Assembly (NCBI RefSeq): GCF_044904675.1
Contig: NZ_JADIKJ010000019.1
Coordinates: 10,516-74,515, forward strand
Reading direction: 5' to 3'
DNA length: 64,000 nt
DNA from: Dyella_B jejuensis
GTDB taxonomy: Bacteria > Pseudomonadota > Gammaproteobacteria > Xanthomonadales > Rhodanobacteraceae
The notes under the pieces were generated by a model that worked only from the letters and a program-made list of their open reading frames with translations, ran no database searches and was not told the DNA's origin. Shown piece after piece: positions 35,252-44,334 of the stretch; position 1 is the stretch's first letter, and each line of letters opens with the position of its first letter. Both the position numbers and the translations under genes were made by a program.

Positions 35252-35257
35252 CTCCTT
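35252..35257 (-). promoter_or_regulatory. ribosome-binding site deciding the PKS start
   Basis: AAGGAG on the minus strand, eight bases before the ATG at 35243. Another in-frame ATG at 35261 lies upstream of it and would put this site inside the coding region, so the shorter start is preferred. Confidence 0.75.
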
Positions 35258-35375
35258 GCAAGGCATCGTGCTATGGCAGATGTGTTCTGTTCGCGGCGCG
35301 CACACCGATATGGCTAACCTTTACGCCAGCGACCGGCCACGCTGCATCCTGCGTTGCCCTGGCAACGCAGTACGC

Positions 35376-35708
35376 TCATGCCCAGCGATCGCATACATGG
35401 CCGCCCTGGATAATGGTTTCACCCAGGGCATGGAAATACTCGCGCCAGAAGGCCACCGCCTGTTCGGCTTCCGTTGCGCCGTCCACGCATTCGATCTCGA
35501 AGATATCGACGGCACTGTGGTGCGCTTTCTTCCACCATTCGTGCACTACGCGGTCGGACGCATGCTGCAGGCGCTGCAGCAGGTCTTTTTCATGGCCATC
35601 GAGCTCATCGGCGACATAATCGACGAAGAGGCAATAATCCTGGGCGTCGCACACACCAAAAACGTGATAGCCCGGATTTGCGTCAACGCGCGGGATTCCG
35701 TGGTTCAT
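35376..35708 (-). CDS. 110-aa protein of unknown function at the head of the PKS unit
   Basis: A soluble protein of 110 residues (MNHGIPRVDANPGYHVFGVC...), rich in His, Asp and Trp, without signal peptide. GAGG lies nine bases before the chosen ATG; another ATG nine bases upstream is possible. I do not recognise the family. Visible features are a likely alpha/beta pattern (YHVFGVCDAQDYCLFVDYVA, then helices with VVHEWWKKAHHS) and two cysteines. It precedes the synthase by 132 bp on the same strand, so a role in the pathway (accessory protein, tailoring or regulation) is possible but unproven. Confidence 0.6.
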   Translation of the reverse strand: MNHGIPRVDANPGYHVFGVCDAQDYCLFVDYVADELDGHEKDLLQRLQHASDRVVHEWWKKAHHSAVDIFEIECVDGATEAEQAVAFWREYFHALGETIIQGGHVCDRWA

Positions 35709-36722
35709 GTGGATCATCCTCGTGCCATGCCAAGGGATTGCTTGTAACCTCATAGCTGCCTTGCGGCAGCTTGCATCACCCACTACGGCCGTAGCGACCT
35801 CATGCGCGGTCCGGCATTCCAACGATCGCTCTCGCCCCATCGATTGATTGAATGCCCCCAGCCAGGCGCCGGATGCGAACCTGGTCGCTCGACGATCGGA
35901 TAGCGGGAAATACGGCAAACCGCAGGCGCCACCCGCGATCCTGCTCCATATCCTGTCCTGGATTGCGAATTGCCCCGGGAAGATACGCGCATCCTTGCCG
36001 CCGCTTTCGCACCATGACACGCGCCGACATGACGCAGCGAGCATCTTTCACTGTCCATCGGGACATATCGTGCTCGACGACGGGAGAACGCATGACACTC
36101 CATTTTTGCGCCAGGCGATAAACGAAAATACGCATGCGAACGTATTCGCGGCGTCAATTAATGATTCAATTGGACGTCTAGACGTCCATGGGATCACATA
36201 TTTTTTTATTTTTCCATGGATAACAAAACCAGTCACTGTTTTTCATAACGAAACCCGGCACTGTTTTTTTTCAGCGCCGTATTCCACAAAAAAAACATGA
36301 AACAAAGTCGACGATCGGCAAACAAAACAATTGATATTCGCGCAATGAAGAAGACGCGCCGACCACCATTCTTCGCGCAATCCATTTCGCACGGCATCCA
36401 AGCTCAATCGACCGTACCGACGGTGCCGCACGCGGGGCCCGCGGTTGCAACCAGGATTCCCCCTGGCGATTACCGCGAGACCATACTCATCCGATGCGTA
36501 TCGGCTGCGCTGCACTCCCCGCGCGACCATGCTTGTTGAAGACCCGTTTTCGCCAATGGCGTGCCGGATGACGTGTAGAAGGCGTGAAAAATAGCAACCA
36601 TGTGAGCCGACGCTAAATCACCCGGCAAAGAACCAAACATTCCGCGTTCCTGCGCATACATTTCTCCTGCTAAATTCCGCTCATCCGGTAGATGGTCTAC
36701 CGGCTTTCAAAAGGGGAAGCCC
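35709..36722. other. 1-kb divergent intergenic region upstream of the PKS unit
   Basis: No supported gene. The part at ~36120-36340 is clearly A/T-rich with long T-tracts (e.g. 36201-36214, 36264-36271) and contains the perfect palindrome at 36171-36188. Two similar words CACTGTTTTT occur at 36235 and 36259. This stretch probably carries promoters and operators for the minus-strand PKS unit and for the plus-strand secreted-protein gene. Confidence 0.55.
36171..36188. promoter_or_regulatory. perfect 18-bp palindrome in the PKS upstream region
   Basis: TGGACGTCTAGACGTCCA is a perfect inverted repeat with no spacer, set in A/T-rich DNA. The size and symmetry fit a dimeric regulator site (TetR-, MarR- or LuxR-like). 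It lies ~460 bp upstream of the 110-aa gene (-) and ~535 bp upstream of the gene at 36723 (+). No regulator gene is adjacent. Confidence 0.5.
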
Positions 36723-37184
36723 ATGTCACGCACTCATGGAGTTCGCAAAGCACTACTCGCCGGTTGTGTCGCCCTCGGCTTGACGTCCATGGCCTTTGCG
36801 CAGACTTCGACGCCAGCCACGGGGCTGGGACAGTCGTGGCCGAATGCGATCGATGTGAGTACCAGTCCCAACTGGCATGTGTATGTGTTTGTGCTCAACG
36901 GGATCAAGTATGTCCAGGTCAACGATCTGAATGGCACTGTGCATGCCGCGGTAGCGACCGCTGCCGGAACGATTGTCGTGTTGCCGGTGGGCACCGATGC
37001 GCAGAACGTCCAGACCTCGCAGTCGATGACCTCGTCCAATGCGCAGCCGGTCTACAACGACGGCGCGACCGTTATTGCCGCCAATCCGCAGCCGGGCGGA
37101 GCGACACAGTTCCTTGTCTCGAACAAGTGCACCAATCCCTACAGCTGCTCAGCGGCTGCCAGCACACCCGCATCTGCAAATTGA
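36723..37184 (+). CDS. small secreted protein of unknown function
   Basis: 153 residues with a signal peptide (KALLAGCVALGLTSMAFA-QT). The mature part is Thr/Ser/Ala/Asn-rich, has a central HVYVFVLNGIKYVQVNDLNG segment and two C-terminal cysteines (NKCTNPYSCS). AGGGGAAG precedes the ATG. No family recognised. It ends two bases before the end of the convergent MASE1 gene. Confidence 0.75.
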   Translation: MSRTHGVRKALLAGCVALGLTSMAFAQTSTPATGLGQSWPNAIDVSTSPNWHVYVFVLNGIKYVQVNDLNGTVHAAVATAAGTIVVLPVGTDAQNVQTSQSMTSSNAQPVYNDGATVIAANPQPGGATQFLVSNKCTNPYSCSAAASTPASAN

Positions 37185-37186
37185 AA

Positions 37187-38839
37187 TCAGCTCACCCACA
37201 AACGCAGAGGTGCAGAAACTCTTTCTTTCTGCATCTCTGCCACATTGCTGTGGAGAAGCGCCGTAACGGTCATTCGGTCGACCGTTGAACGCACATGCAG
37301 CTCACCGCCGAACGCCTTGACGTGAGTGCGCATCTCGTCCGCGCCGACGAGGTGGGTTCCCAGCTTCGCTGCGAGTTCGCGCCGATGCCCCCTGAAGTAG
37401 ACGGCGTTTGCGACTTGGTTATGCTCCAAATACCCTTCTACGCGGACGACCACCCAGCAACGGCCACGGGTTTTTCCGGCGCGCACGCGCAGCATGACGC
37501 GCGAACACATCCGCTGCGAACAGATAAAGACTATGGCTTCGCAAGCCACGCGATAGATCGAGGAATGGATGGCCGAGTCCAGCCACATGAAGCCTCGCCC
37601 GCTTATCTCGCACCGGTAGCCCATTCCCGCTTCATCCAAGGTGCGGGCGATGGTCTCGTTGAGCGCCGCGGGTAGTCCGCGATCGCGCCAGACCGAAGGA
37701 TGCAGGCTTTCGGCCACGCGGTAGACCTGCTCCTGGGCCCTGACAGACTGCTTATAGAAGCCATGCGTCTCGACATTGGGGATGATCCGCCGCATGTGGT
37801 CAAGCACCCGGGCATGGGTGATGTGCAGCGAGCCGGCCACGAATTCGAGCTGCTCCGCTGCACGCCTCATCCGGCGCTCGCTAAGCATGAGATTCTCCCT
37901 GGCCAATTTCTGCGCCTCCTCGGCTATCTCATACTCGCGTTCGTCACGAAGATTCTGCGCAGTAACCTTCGCGCCCAAGGCATAAAGTCCACTTACCGCG
38001 ACACACAGCACAGCCATTACTTCGACAACGCTGCGAGTAGGGAGGTCTGGCTGCAAAGCTCCGACGCAGATAATAACCAGGGTGCCCGCAATGGCCGCAG
38101 CACGCCAGCCATGCTTCACAGTCAGCCAGGCCGCGGGAATGAGCATCGACAGTTCAACCAGCTCTGCCTGCACCGTATCGATTTTCGATGCCACGATCAT
38201 CATCAGCAAGATCACTGGTGCGGCAATACCTAGCGCGTCGATGGAAAGCGTGTTTGACCAGATGCGCTTGAGCCTTCTTTTCAGATGCCCTTTGCGGTAA
38301 TCAAGACGGACAATGAGCGACCAAGGCACAAGCGTGATGAGCCCAGCATAGTTACCGGTCAAGTAGCCTGCCGCTATCATTGCGGTAGGGCGAAACGAGC
38401 TGTCCGCGATGTGCGGCACAGAGGATATCAATGCATAGCTGTAAGCACTGAGCACCACGGATACCAGCAAGATGCATATCAGCAGCGCCTTGATGTTGAC
38501 CAGGTGCCTGGCCGGAAAGATATGCAGCCGGCTCCGGCACAGCCAAACGATGGGCATGCCCAGCAGCAATTCGGGAACCATGCGGATCGCGACCCAAGTA
38601 GGTCCGAAGCTATCCAGGCACTGCCATGCCTCGTAAGCACTGGGGATGGCCTCGCCAAGGAGCAGCGCTGCCCAATACCGATATGGAACCAGCAGAAGGC
38701 ACACGACCTGCAAGCCGGCGTACAGATGCCAGTGCGCCGGAGCCGAGGTGACAGAGTGAATCGCCAGAAACGCCAGCGCATAACCGATACATGCAGCCAA
38801 TTGTGTCAGCCACTCGTTTCTCCACAGCTGCTTCCCCAT
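37187..38839 (-). CDS. MASE1-type membrane protein with degenerate histidine-kinase core
   Basis: 550 residues. The first ~300 hold eight or more membrane helices in a MASE1-like sensor arrangement (e.g. YALAFLAIHSV, YWAALLLGEAIPSAY, AAGYLTGNYAGLITLVPWSL). A coiled linker follows (AEEAQKLARENLMLSERRMRRAAEQ). Then comes a region like the HPK7/DesK kinases (VAESLHPSVWRDRGLPAALNE) and an ATPase-like end (SSIYRVACEAIVFICSQ, AFGGELHVRS). The usual phospho-acceptor His motif is not evident, and the N-box Asn expected after the Glu (EALTNAxKH in active kinases) is missing. It may be a pseudokinase sensor. No response-regulator gene is adjacent. Confidence 0.72.
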   Translation of the reverse strand: MGKQLWRNEWLTQLAACIGYALAFLAIHSVTSAPAHWHLYAGLQVVCLLLVPYRYWAALLLGEAIPSAYEAWQCLDSFGPTWVAIRMVPELLLGMPIVWLCRSRLHIFPARHLVNIKALLICILLVSVVLSAYSYALISSVPHIADSSFRPTAMIAAGYLTGNYAGLITLVPWSLIVRLDYRKGHLKRRLKRIWSNTLSIDALGIAAPVILLMMIVASKIDTVQAELVELSMLIPAAWLTVKHGWRAAAIAGTLVIICVGALQPDLPTRSVVEVMAVLCVAVSGLYALGAKVTAQNLRDEREYEIAEEAQKLARENLMLSERRMRRAAEQLEFVAGSLHITHARVLDHMRRIIPNVETHGFYKQSVRAQEQVYRVAESLHPSVWRDRGLPAALNETIARTLDEAGMGYRCEISGRGFMWLDSAIHSSIYRVACEAIVFICSQRMCSRVMLRVRAGKTRGRCWVVVRVEGYLEHNQVANAVYFRGHRRELAAKLGTHLVGADEMRTHVKAFGGELHVRSTVDRMTVTALLHSNVAEMQKERVSAPLRLWVS

Positions 38840-39197
38840 GCTCCATGCCCCTCGACGAGATGTGTGGTATCGCTATCTATTTCCCCTAGACCAACCTGTT
38901 ATCGGCCCATCGCTGCAATCTTTGAATGGCAAATGTGAAAGGGATGTGTAACCGGCGAGTCCCGTTCCGCGCTGGAACGGCCCCGTCAAGCAAAGAGCCA
39001 TTACCGCACCGCGGCATCTCCCAGCGATACCGCGCAGCGGCTGGACACCGTGCGCGGCCTGGCCAGTCGCGTTGCGGACTGGATCAAGCGTCATGCCGTG
39101 CATTACTGCGGCAAGAGCCAGGACGCCGCACCGGCATTCACGCGCGAGGAATCGAACGCCGGCACCGAAGCCGCCCATGGCCAGGCGCTGCCGGCAG
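38840..39197. other. 358-bp gap between the MASE1 gene and hutU
   Basis: No supported gene. A 7-bp-stem hairpin CCGTTCC / GGAACGG at 38962-38980 may end hutU transcription. A plus-strand stretch at ~39010-39200 has an open frame (e.g. VRGLASRVADWIKRHAVH) that could be an eroded fragment, but I cannot assign it. Confidence 0.4.
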
Positions 39198-40868
39198 TCA
39201 GGCCATCGGCAGGTTCAGCCCCTGCTCCTTCGCGCATTGCACTGCCAGCTCGTAACCGGCATCCGCATGCCGCATCACGCCAGTGGCAGGATCGTTCCAC
39301 AGCACGCGCGCGATGCGCTTGTCGGCGGCTTCACTGCCGTCGCATACGATCACCACGCCACTGTGCTGGCTGTAACCCATGCCCACGCCGCCGCCATGGT
39401 GCAGGCTGACCCAGGTAGCGCCACCGGCAACATTAAGCATCGCATTGAGCAGCGGCCAGTCGGAGACGGCATCGCTGCCATCCTTCATGGCTTCGGTTTC
39501 GCGGTTGGGACTGGCGACGGAGCCGGAATCGAGGTGATCGCGGCCGATCACCACGGGCGCCTTCAATTCGCCCTTGCGCACCATCTCATTGAAAGCGAGG
39601 CCGAGCTTGTGGCGCTGGCCGAGGCCGACCCAGCAGATGCGTGCGGGCAAACCCTGGAAGCTGATGCGCTGCTCGGCCATGTCGAGCCAGTTATGCAGGT
39701 GCTGGTCGTCGGGAATCAGCTCCTTCACCTTGGCGTCGGTCTTGAGGATGTCTTCCGGGTCGCCGGAAAGCGCCACCCAGCGGAACGGGCCGACGCCGCG
39801 ACAGAACAGCGGCCGCACGAAGGCCGGCACGAAACCGGGGAAATCGAAGGCATTGGCAAGCCCTTCGTCCTTGGCCATCTGGCGGATGTTGTTGCCGTAA
39901 TCGAAAGTGGGAATGCCCTGCGCATGGAAAGCAAGCATGGCCTCCACATGTTGCTTCATCGATTTCTTGGCAGCATCGCGCGTGCCGTCGGGATCGCTCT
40001 TGCGGCGCTCGAACCATTGCTCCACCGTCCAGCCCAGCGGCAGGTAGCCGTTGATCGGGTCGTGCGCGCTGGTCTGGTCGGTGACCGCATCGGGCCTGAC
40101 GCCGCGGCGCACGAGTTCCAGCAGCACGTCGGCAGCATTGCCAAGCAGCGCGATCGACTTGGCTTCGCCGGCCCGGGTGTATTTCTCGATGCGCGCGAGC
40201 GCATCGTCGAGGTCGCTCGCCTGCTCATCGACGTAGCGGGTCTGGAGACGGAAATCGATGCGGCTCTGCTGGCATTCGATGTTGAGGCTGCATGCGCCAG
40301 CGAGCGAAGCGGCCAGCGGCTGCGCGCCGCCCATGCCGCCCAGGCCGGCGGTAAGAATCCATTTGCCCTTGAGGCTGCCGTGATAATGCTGGCGGCCCAT
40401 CTCCACGAAGGTTTCGTAGGTGCCTTGCACGATCCCCTGCGAGCCGATGTAGATCCACGAACCGGCGGTCATCTGGCCGTACATCATCAGGCCTTTGCGG
40501 TCCAGTTCGTTGAAGTGTTCCCAGTTCGCCCAGGCCGGCACCAGATTGGAATTGGCAATCAGCACGCGCGGTGCATCCGGATGGCTGGGAAACACGCCGA
40601 CCGGCTTGCCGGATTGCACCAGCAGGGTTTCGTCGTCGTTGAGATCGCGCAGCGCGCGCAAGATCGCGTCGAAGCATTCCCAATTGCGCGCGGCGCGGCC
40701 AATCCCGCCGTACACCACCAGTTCCGCCGGATTTTCCGCCACGGCCGGATCCAGGTTGTTCTGGAGCATGCGGTAGGGCGCTTCGGTCAGCCAGCTCTTG
40801 CAGCTCAGCTCGGTGCCGCGCGGGGCGCGGATAGTACGGGTGGTGTCGATGCGGGTGGGGGCGTTCAT
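39198..40868 (-). CDS. hutU: urocanate hydratase
   Basis: Second step of histidine degradation: urocanate plus water to imidazolonepropionate, with NAD+ as tightly bound cofactor. 556 residues, the usual length. Signatures: LVVYGGIGRAARNW, ADCRFLVQ-like NAD region represented by ILTAGLGGMGGAQPLA, and the C-terminal GGATWVSLHHGGGVGMGYSQHSG with the conserved histidines. GGAG stands eight bases before the ATG at 40868. The other hut genes (hutH, hutI, hutG, hutC) are not in this window, so the pathway is split or lies beyond. Confidence 0.96.
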   Translation of the reverse strand: MNAPTRIDTTRTIRAPRGTELSCKSWLTEAPYRMLQNNLDPAVAENPAELVVYGGIGRAARNWECFDAILRALRDLNDDETLLVQSGKPVGVFPSHPDAPRVLIANSNLVPAWANWEHFNELDRKGLMMYGQMTAGSWIYIGSQGIVQGTYETFVEMGRQHYHGSLKGKWILTAGLGGMGGAQPLAASLAGACSLNIECQQSRIDFRLQTRYVDEQASDLDDALARIEKYTRAGEAKSIALLGNAADVLLELVRRGVRPDAVTDQTSAHDPINGYLPLGWTVEQWFERRKSDPDGTRDAAKKSMKQHVEAMLAFHAQGIPTFDYGNNIRQMAKDEGLANAFDFPGFVPAFVRPLFCRGVGPFRWVALSGDPEDILKTDAKVKELIPDDQHLHNWLDMAEQRISFQGLPARICWVGLGQRHKLGLAFNEMVRKGELKAPVVIGRDHLDSGSVASPNRETEAMKDGSDAVSDWPLLNAMLNVAGGATWVSLHHGGGVGMGYSQHSGVVIVCDGSEAADKRIARVLWNDPATGVMRHADAGYELAVQCAKEQGLNLPMA

Positions 40869-41141
40869 GGATAGGCTCCGGTCAGACAGACCCGGAGTAT
40901 AGGTCACCCCCAAGTGACCGGCAGCGTGCCGCCCGGCCATTGTTCCAAGGCTCGGACGCGGCGTGCCGGCTGCCGCACAGGCGTAACCGGATGCTGTCCG
41001 CAGGCGAAGGCTTATCGAATGCGCCGCCGGCCACTCAGGCCGGGCATGGCATAGCATGGCACGCGGCAAGACATGGCACTTCACCAGCGGATGATGCCGC
41101 TGGCGGACTTATCCAAAGCTTTTCCAGCCAGGAACCGATTT

Positions 41142-42215
41142 ATGCACGCTCCGCCTCCTTTGCCCGCTCGCAGCGTCGTGCTGCGCCTGATCCTTATCGC
41201 GGCCGTGTTGTCGATCATCGTCTTGGCTTTTGGCTACGTCGGCGGCTGGCTGGCGCCACACCGGCTGACGGCGCAACGCATGGTGGACCAGTTGCAGGCC
41301 AATGCGGGCGTGTTCCCCGGCTACCGCCGCAATCATGCCAAGGGCGTTTGCGTGGTGGGTTATTTCGAAAGCAGCGGCAACGTGCAAGCGTATTCCGTGG
41401 CGCAGGTATTCGCGCCCGGCCGCACGCCGGTGGTGGGACGCTTTGCGGTGCCCGGCGGCAATCCGTATGCACCGGATGGCAGCGTGCCGATTCGCAGCAT
41501 GGCCTTGCGATTTACCCAGGCGGACGGCCAGCAATGGCGCACCGGCATGAACAGCATGCCGGTCTTTCCCGTCGCCACGCCGCAAGCGTTCTACGAACAG
41601 CTGCAGGCGCAACAACCCGATCCGGCCACTGGCAAGGCTGATCCCGCGCACCTGAAAGCATTTTTCGCCGCGCACCCGGAAACAGCGGCGTTTCTCGCCT
41701 GGGTGAAGACGGCCAGGCCTTCGGCAAGCTATACGACGGAAAGCTATTGGAGCCTGGATGCATTCGTGCTGGTCGATGCCAACGGCCAGCGCCATGCGGT
41801 GCGTTGGCGCATGGCGCCGGAGGCCAGCGGCGCCACACCCGGAGGCAGCGACCCCAACTACCTGGATGCCGATCTCGCCGAGCGGCTTGCGCACAATCCG
41901 CAACGCTGGCATCTGTTCGTTACCTTGGCCCAACCCGGCGATCCCACCAACGACGCCACCAGGACATGGCCATCGGACCGGCGCGATATCAATGCCGGCA
42001 CCCTGGTGCTTACCGGCACCGAGCCGCAGGCAAGCGGACCGTGTCGCGACATCAATTACGATCCCCTGGTGCTGCCGCATGGCATCGAAGCCTCCGACGA
42101 TCCATTGCTGCCTGCGCGTTCGGCCGCCTACGCGACCTCCTACCTGCGTCGCACCAGCGAAGAAGCCCACTTGCCCGGCACCGCCGCGCACACCACGCCG
42201 GAGGCTGCGCGATGA
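41142..42215 (+). CDS. catalase-related peroxidase (SrpA type), membrane-anchored or exported
   Basis: 357 residues with an N-terminal hydrophobic segment (VVLRLILIAAVLSIIVLAF) and a minimal catalase-fold heme domain. The distal His motif is visible in YRRNHAKGVCVVGYF, with MALRFTQADGQQW and PNYLDADL later. Such mini-catalases are periplasmic peroxidases that reduce H2O2 or organic peroxides and are usually encoded next to a cytochrome b561, as here; the genes overlap by four bases. The electron donor is probably that cytochrome. AGGA precedes the ATG. It is divergent from hutU across 273 bp. Confidence 0.88.
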   Translation: MHAPPPLPARSVVLRLILIAAVLSIIVLAFGYVGGWLAPHRLTAQRMVDQLQANAGVFPGYRRNHAKGVCVVGYFESSGNVQAYSVAQVFAPGRTPVVGRFAVPGGNPYAPDGSVPIRSMALRFTQADGQQWRTGMNSMPVFPVATPQAFYEQLQAQQPDPATGKADPAHLKAFFAAHPETAAFLAWVKTARPSASYTTESYWSLDAFVLVDANGQRHAVRWRMAPEASGATPGGSDPNYLDADLAERLAHNPQRWHLFVTLAQPGDPTNDATRTWPSDRRDINAGTLVLTGTEPQASGPCRDINYDPLVLPHGIEASDDPLLPARSAAYATSYLRRTSEEAHLPGTAAHTTPEAAR

Positions 42216-42754
42216 CACGCTCGTCCACGCAATTCGTACTCGCTGCCCGCGTGCTGCATTGGCTGATGGCCATCATGATCCTGTCGATGCTGTTTATCGG
42301 CGTGGGCATGGTGGCCTCGGTTTCCGAGCGGCATGCATGGCTGATCCGCATCCATAAGCCGTTGGGTATCGCCATACTGCTGCTGGCCGTGGTGCGGCTC
42401 ATCGTGCGCCTGCGCCATCCGCCACCGCCCTTGCCTGCCGACCTGCCCCGCCTGCAAAAGTTGGCGGCGTATGCATCGCACTATCTGCTGTATGCCTTGA
42501 TGCTGGCGATACCGCTGATTGGCTGGGCCATGCTCTCGGCGGGCGGCTATCCGGTGATGCTTGGCGACACATGGCGTTTGCCGTCCATTTTTCCGGCCAA
42601 CGCCGCGGCGTTCGCGATCCTGCGGCATGCGCATGCGTGGCTGGCGATGCTGCTGTTCCTGACGTTCCTGGCACACCTGGGCGCGGCGCTGTATCACGGG
42701 CTTATCCGCCGCGACGGCGTGTTGTCGAGCATGCTCGGCCGGCGTCCGCGCTAG
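42212..42754 (+). CDS. cytochrome b561, partner of the catalase-like peroxidase
   Basis: A 180-residue inner-membrane diheme cytochrome b561 (YceJ type) with four helices. Heme-ligand histidines are seen in RVLHWLMAIMIL, IRIHKPLGIAIL, YASHYLLYALML and RHAHAWLAMLLFLTFLAHLG. It would pass electrons from the quinol pool to the periplasm. It is translationally coupled (ATGA overlap) to the SrpA-type gene. Confidence 0.9.
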   Translation: MTRSSTQFVLAARVLHWLMAIMILSMLFIGVGMVASVSERHAWLIRIHKPLGIAILLLAVVRLIVRLRHPPPPLPADLPRLQKLAAYASHYLLYALMLAIPLIGWAMLSAGGYPVMLGDTWRLPSIFPANAAAFAILRHAHAWLAMLLFLTFLAHLGAALYHGLIRRDGVLSSMLGRRPR

Positions 42755-42822
42755 GCGCAACCTGCGGCATTGAAGTCCGAAAACGGCGAGTTTCAGGCTG
42801 GCGGCGGTGCTAGCCTTCGTCG

Positions 42823-44334
42823 ATGCCGGAAACGTCGCCCACATCCATGCCGGACCCGCAAACCTGCGAACGCGCACGGCTCAGCCGCGATGCGCGGTTT
42901 GACGGCCTGTTCTTCATCGCCGTGGCGAGCACCGGCATCTATTGCCGGCCGGTGTGTCCGGCCCCACCGGCGAAACCGGCAAATGTGCGGTTTTTCAGCA
43001 CCGCGGCGGCCGCGGTGGCAGCCGGCTTTCGTCCGTGCCTGCGCTGCCGGCCGGAGCTGGCTCCAGGCAATGCCGCCTGGCAACGCGGCGAGCACGTGGT
43101 CACACGTGCGTTGACATTAATCGAAGGCGGCCTGCTGCAGGATTGCTCCGTCGAGGAACTCGCGCAACGTGTAGGCGTAGGCACGCGGCAATTGCGCCGC
43201 CTGTTCGTGGAACGCCTGGGCGCACCGCCGATCGACGTGCACACCACGCGCCGGTTGCTGTTCGCCAAGCAACTGCTGACCGAGACCAGCATGCCGATCA
43301 CGGCCGTGGCGCTGGCCTCGGGATTCGGCAGCCTGCGCCGCTTCAACGCTGCGTTCGTACATGCCAACCGCATCGCGCCGCGGGCATTGCGTCGCCATCC
43401 CCATACGGACAACGGCGACAGCTTGAACCTGCGCCTGAGCTATCGGCCGCCTTACGATTTTGCTTCGCTGCTGGCATTCCTGCGCGGCCGCGCCTTGCCG
43501 GGTATCGAAGCCGTCGATGACGAAAGCTACGCGCGCGCGTTTGGTCCCGCGGATGCTCCCGGCTGGCTGCGCCTGAGCGCATGGCCGGGCCAGGAGCACG
43601 CCTTGCGCCTGCAATTGCACTGCCCGCAACCGGGACGCATGCTGGCGGTGGTCACCCGCATCCGGCGCATGTTCGACCTGGATGCCGATCCGCAGGCGAT
43701 CGGCGTCGTCCTGCAAGCCACGCCCTCCATGCGCCCGCTGCTGCGCAAGCGCCCAGGCCTGCGCCTGCCTGGCAGCTGGGACGGTTTCGAAGTGGCGGTG
43801 CGCGCCATCCTCGGCCAGCAAGTCAGCGTGGCGGCGGCGCGCACGCTCGCCTCTCGCATCGTGCAGCGTTACGGCGAACCCCTGCCCATGCCGGTCGCCC
43901 CCGGATTGGAGCGCCTGTTCCCTTCGCCCGCGATGTTGGCCGACGCGGATCTGCGCTCGCTCGGCGTGACCTCGGCCCGGGCCGAAAGCATCCGCGGCGT
44001 GGCTCGTGCGGTGCTGGACGGGCGCGTGGATTTTCGCGCCGAACAATCCCTGGACGAATTCGTGCGGCGCTGGATTGCACTCCCCGGCATCGGCGAATGG
44101 ACGGCACACTACATGGCGATGCGTGCACTCAGCCACCCGGACGCCTTTCCCGCCGCCGACCTGATCCTGCGCCGTGCCGCCGCGGGTGGCGAAGAAGCGC
44201 TCGGCACCCGCGCGTTGACGACATTGGCCGAAGCCTGGCGTCCATGGCGGGCCTACGCGGTCATGCATCTGTGGCGAAGCATGAGCGAACCGGCCAGGGC
44301 CACGCGCGCCATCCGCACTGGAGTTACCGCATGA
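42823..44334 (+). CDS. alkA: Ada-AlkA fusion: regulator and 3-methyladenine DNA glycosylase
   Basis: 503 residues. Residues ~15-85 are the Ada zinc/methyl-acceptor domain with its four cysteines (GIYCRPVCPA, FRPCLRCRPE). Residues ~95-190 form an AraC-type DNA-binding domain (SVEELAQRVGVGTRQLRRLF). Residues ~205-495 form an AlkA-type HhH-GPD glycosylase with the hairpin LPGIGEWTAHYMAMRAL and the catalytic Asp in FPAADLILRR. It removes alkylated bases such as 3-methyladenine and probably senses methyl phosphotriesters to activate its own operon. The ogt gene overlaps its stop by four bases. The start is uncertain (ATG at 42823 or 42847). Confidence 0.93.
   Translation: MPETSPTSMPDPQTCERARLSRDARFDGLFFIAVASTGIYCRPVCPAPPAKPANVRFFSTAAAAVAAGFRPCLRCRPELAPGNAAWQRGEHVVTRALTLIEGGLLQDCSVEELAQRVGVGTRQLRRLFVERLGAPPIDVHTTRRLLFAKQLLTETSMPITAVALASGFGSLRRFNAAFVHANRIAPRALRRHPHTDNGDSLNLRLSYRPPYDFASLLAFLRGRALPGIEAVDDESYARAFGPADAPGWLRLSAWPGQEHALRLQLHCPQPGRMLAVVTRIRRMFDLDADPQAIGVVLQATPSMRPLLRKRPGLRLPGSWDGFEVAVRAILGQQVSVAAARTLASRIVQRYGEPLPMPVAPGLERLFPSPAMLADADLRSLGVTSARAESIRGVARAVLDGRVDFRAEQSLDEFVRRWIALPGIGEWTAHYMAMRALSHPDAFPAADLILRRAAAGGEEALGTRALTTLAEAWRPWRAYAVMHLWRSMSEPARATRAIRTGVTA

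Noticed and set aside
38998..39200. Possible small gene on the plus strand downstream of the hutU end
   Set aside because: An open frame exists, but there is no start with ribosome-binding site and no recognisable family.
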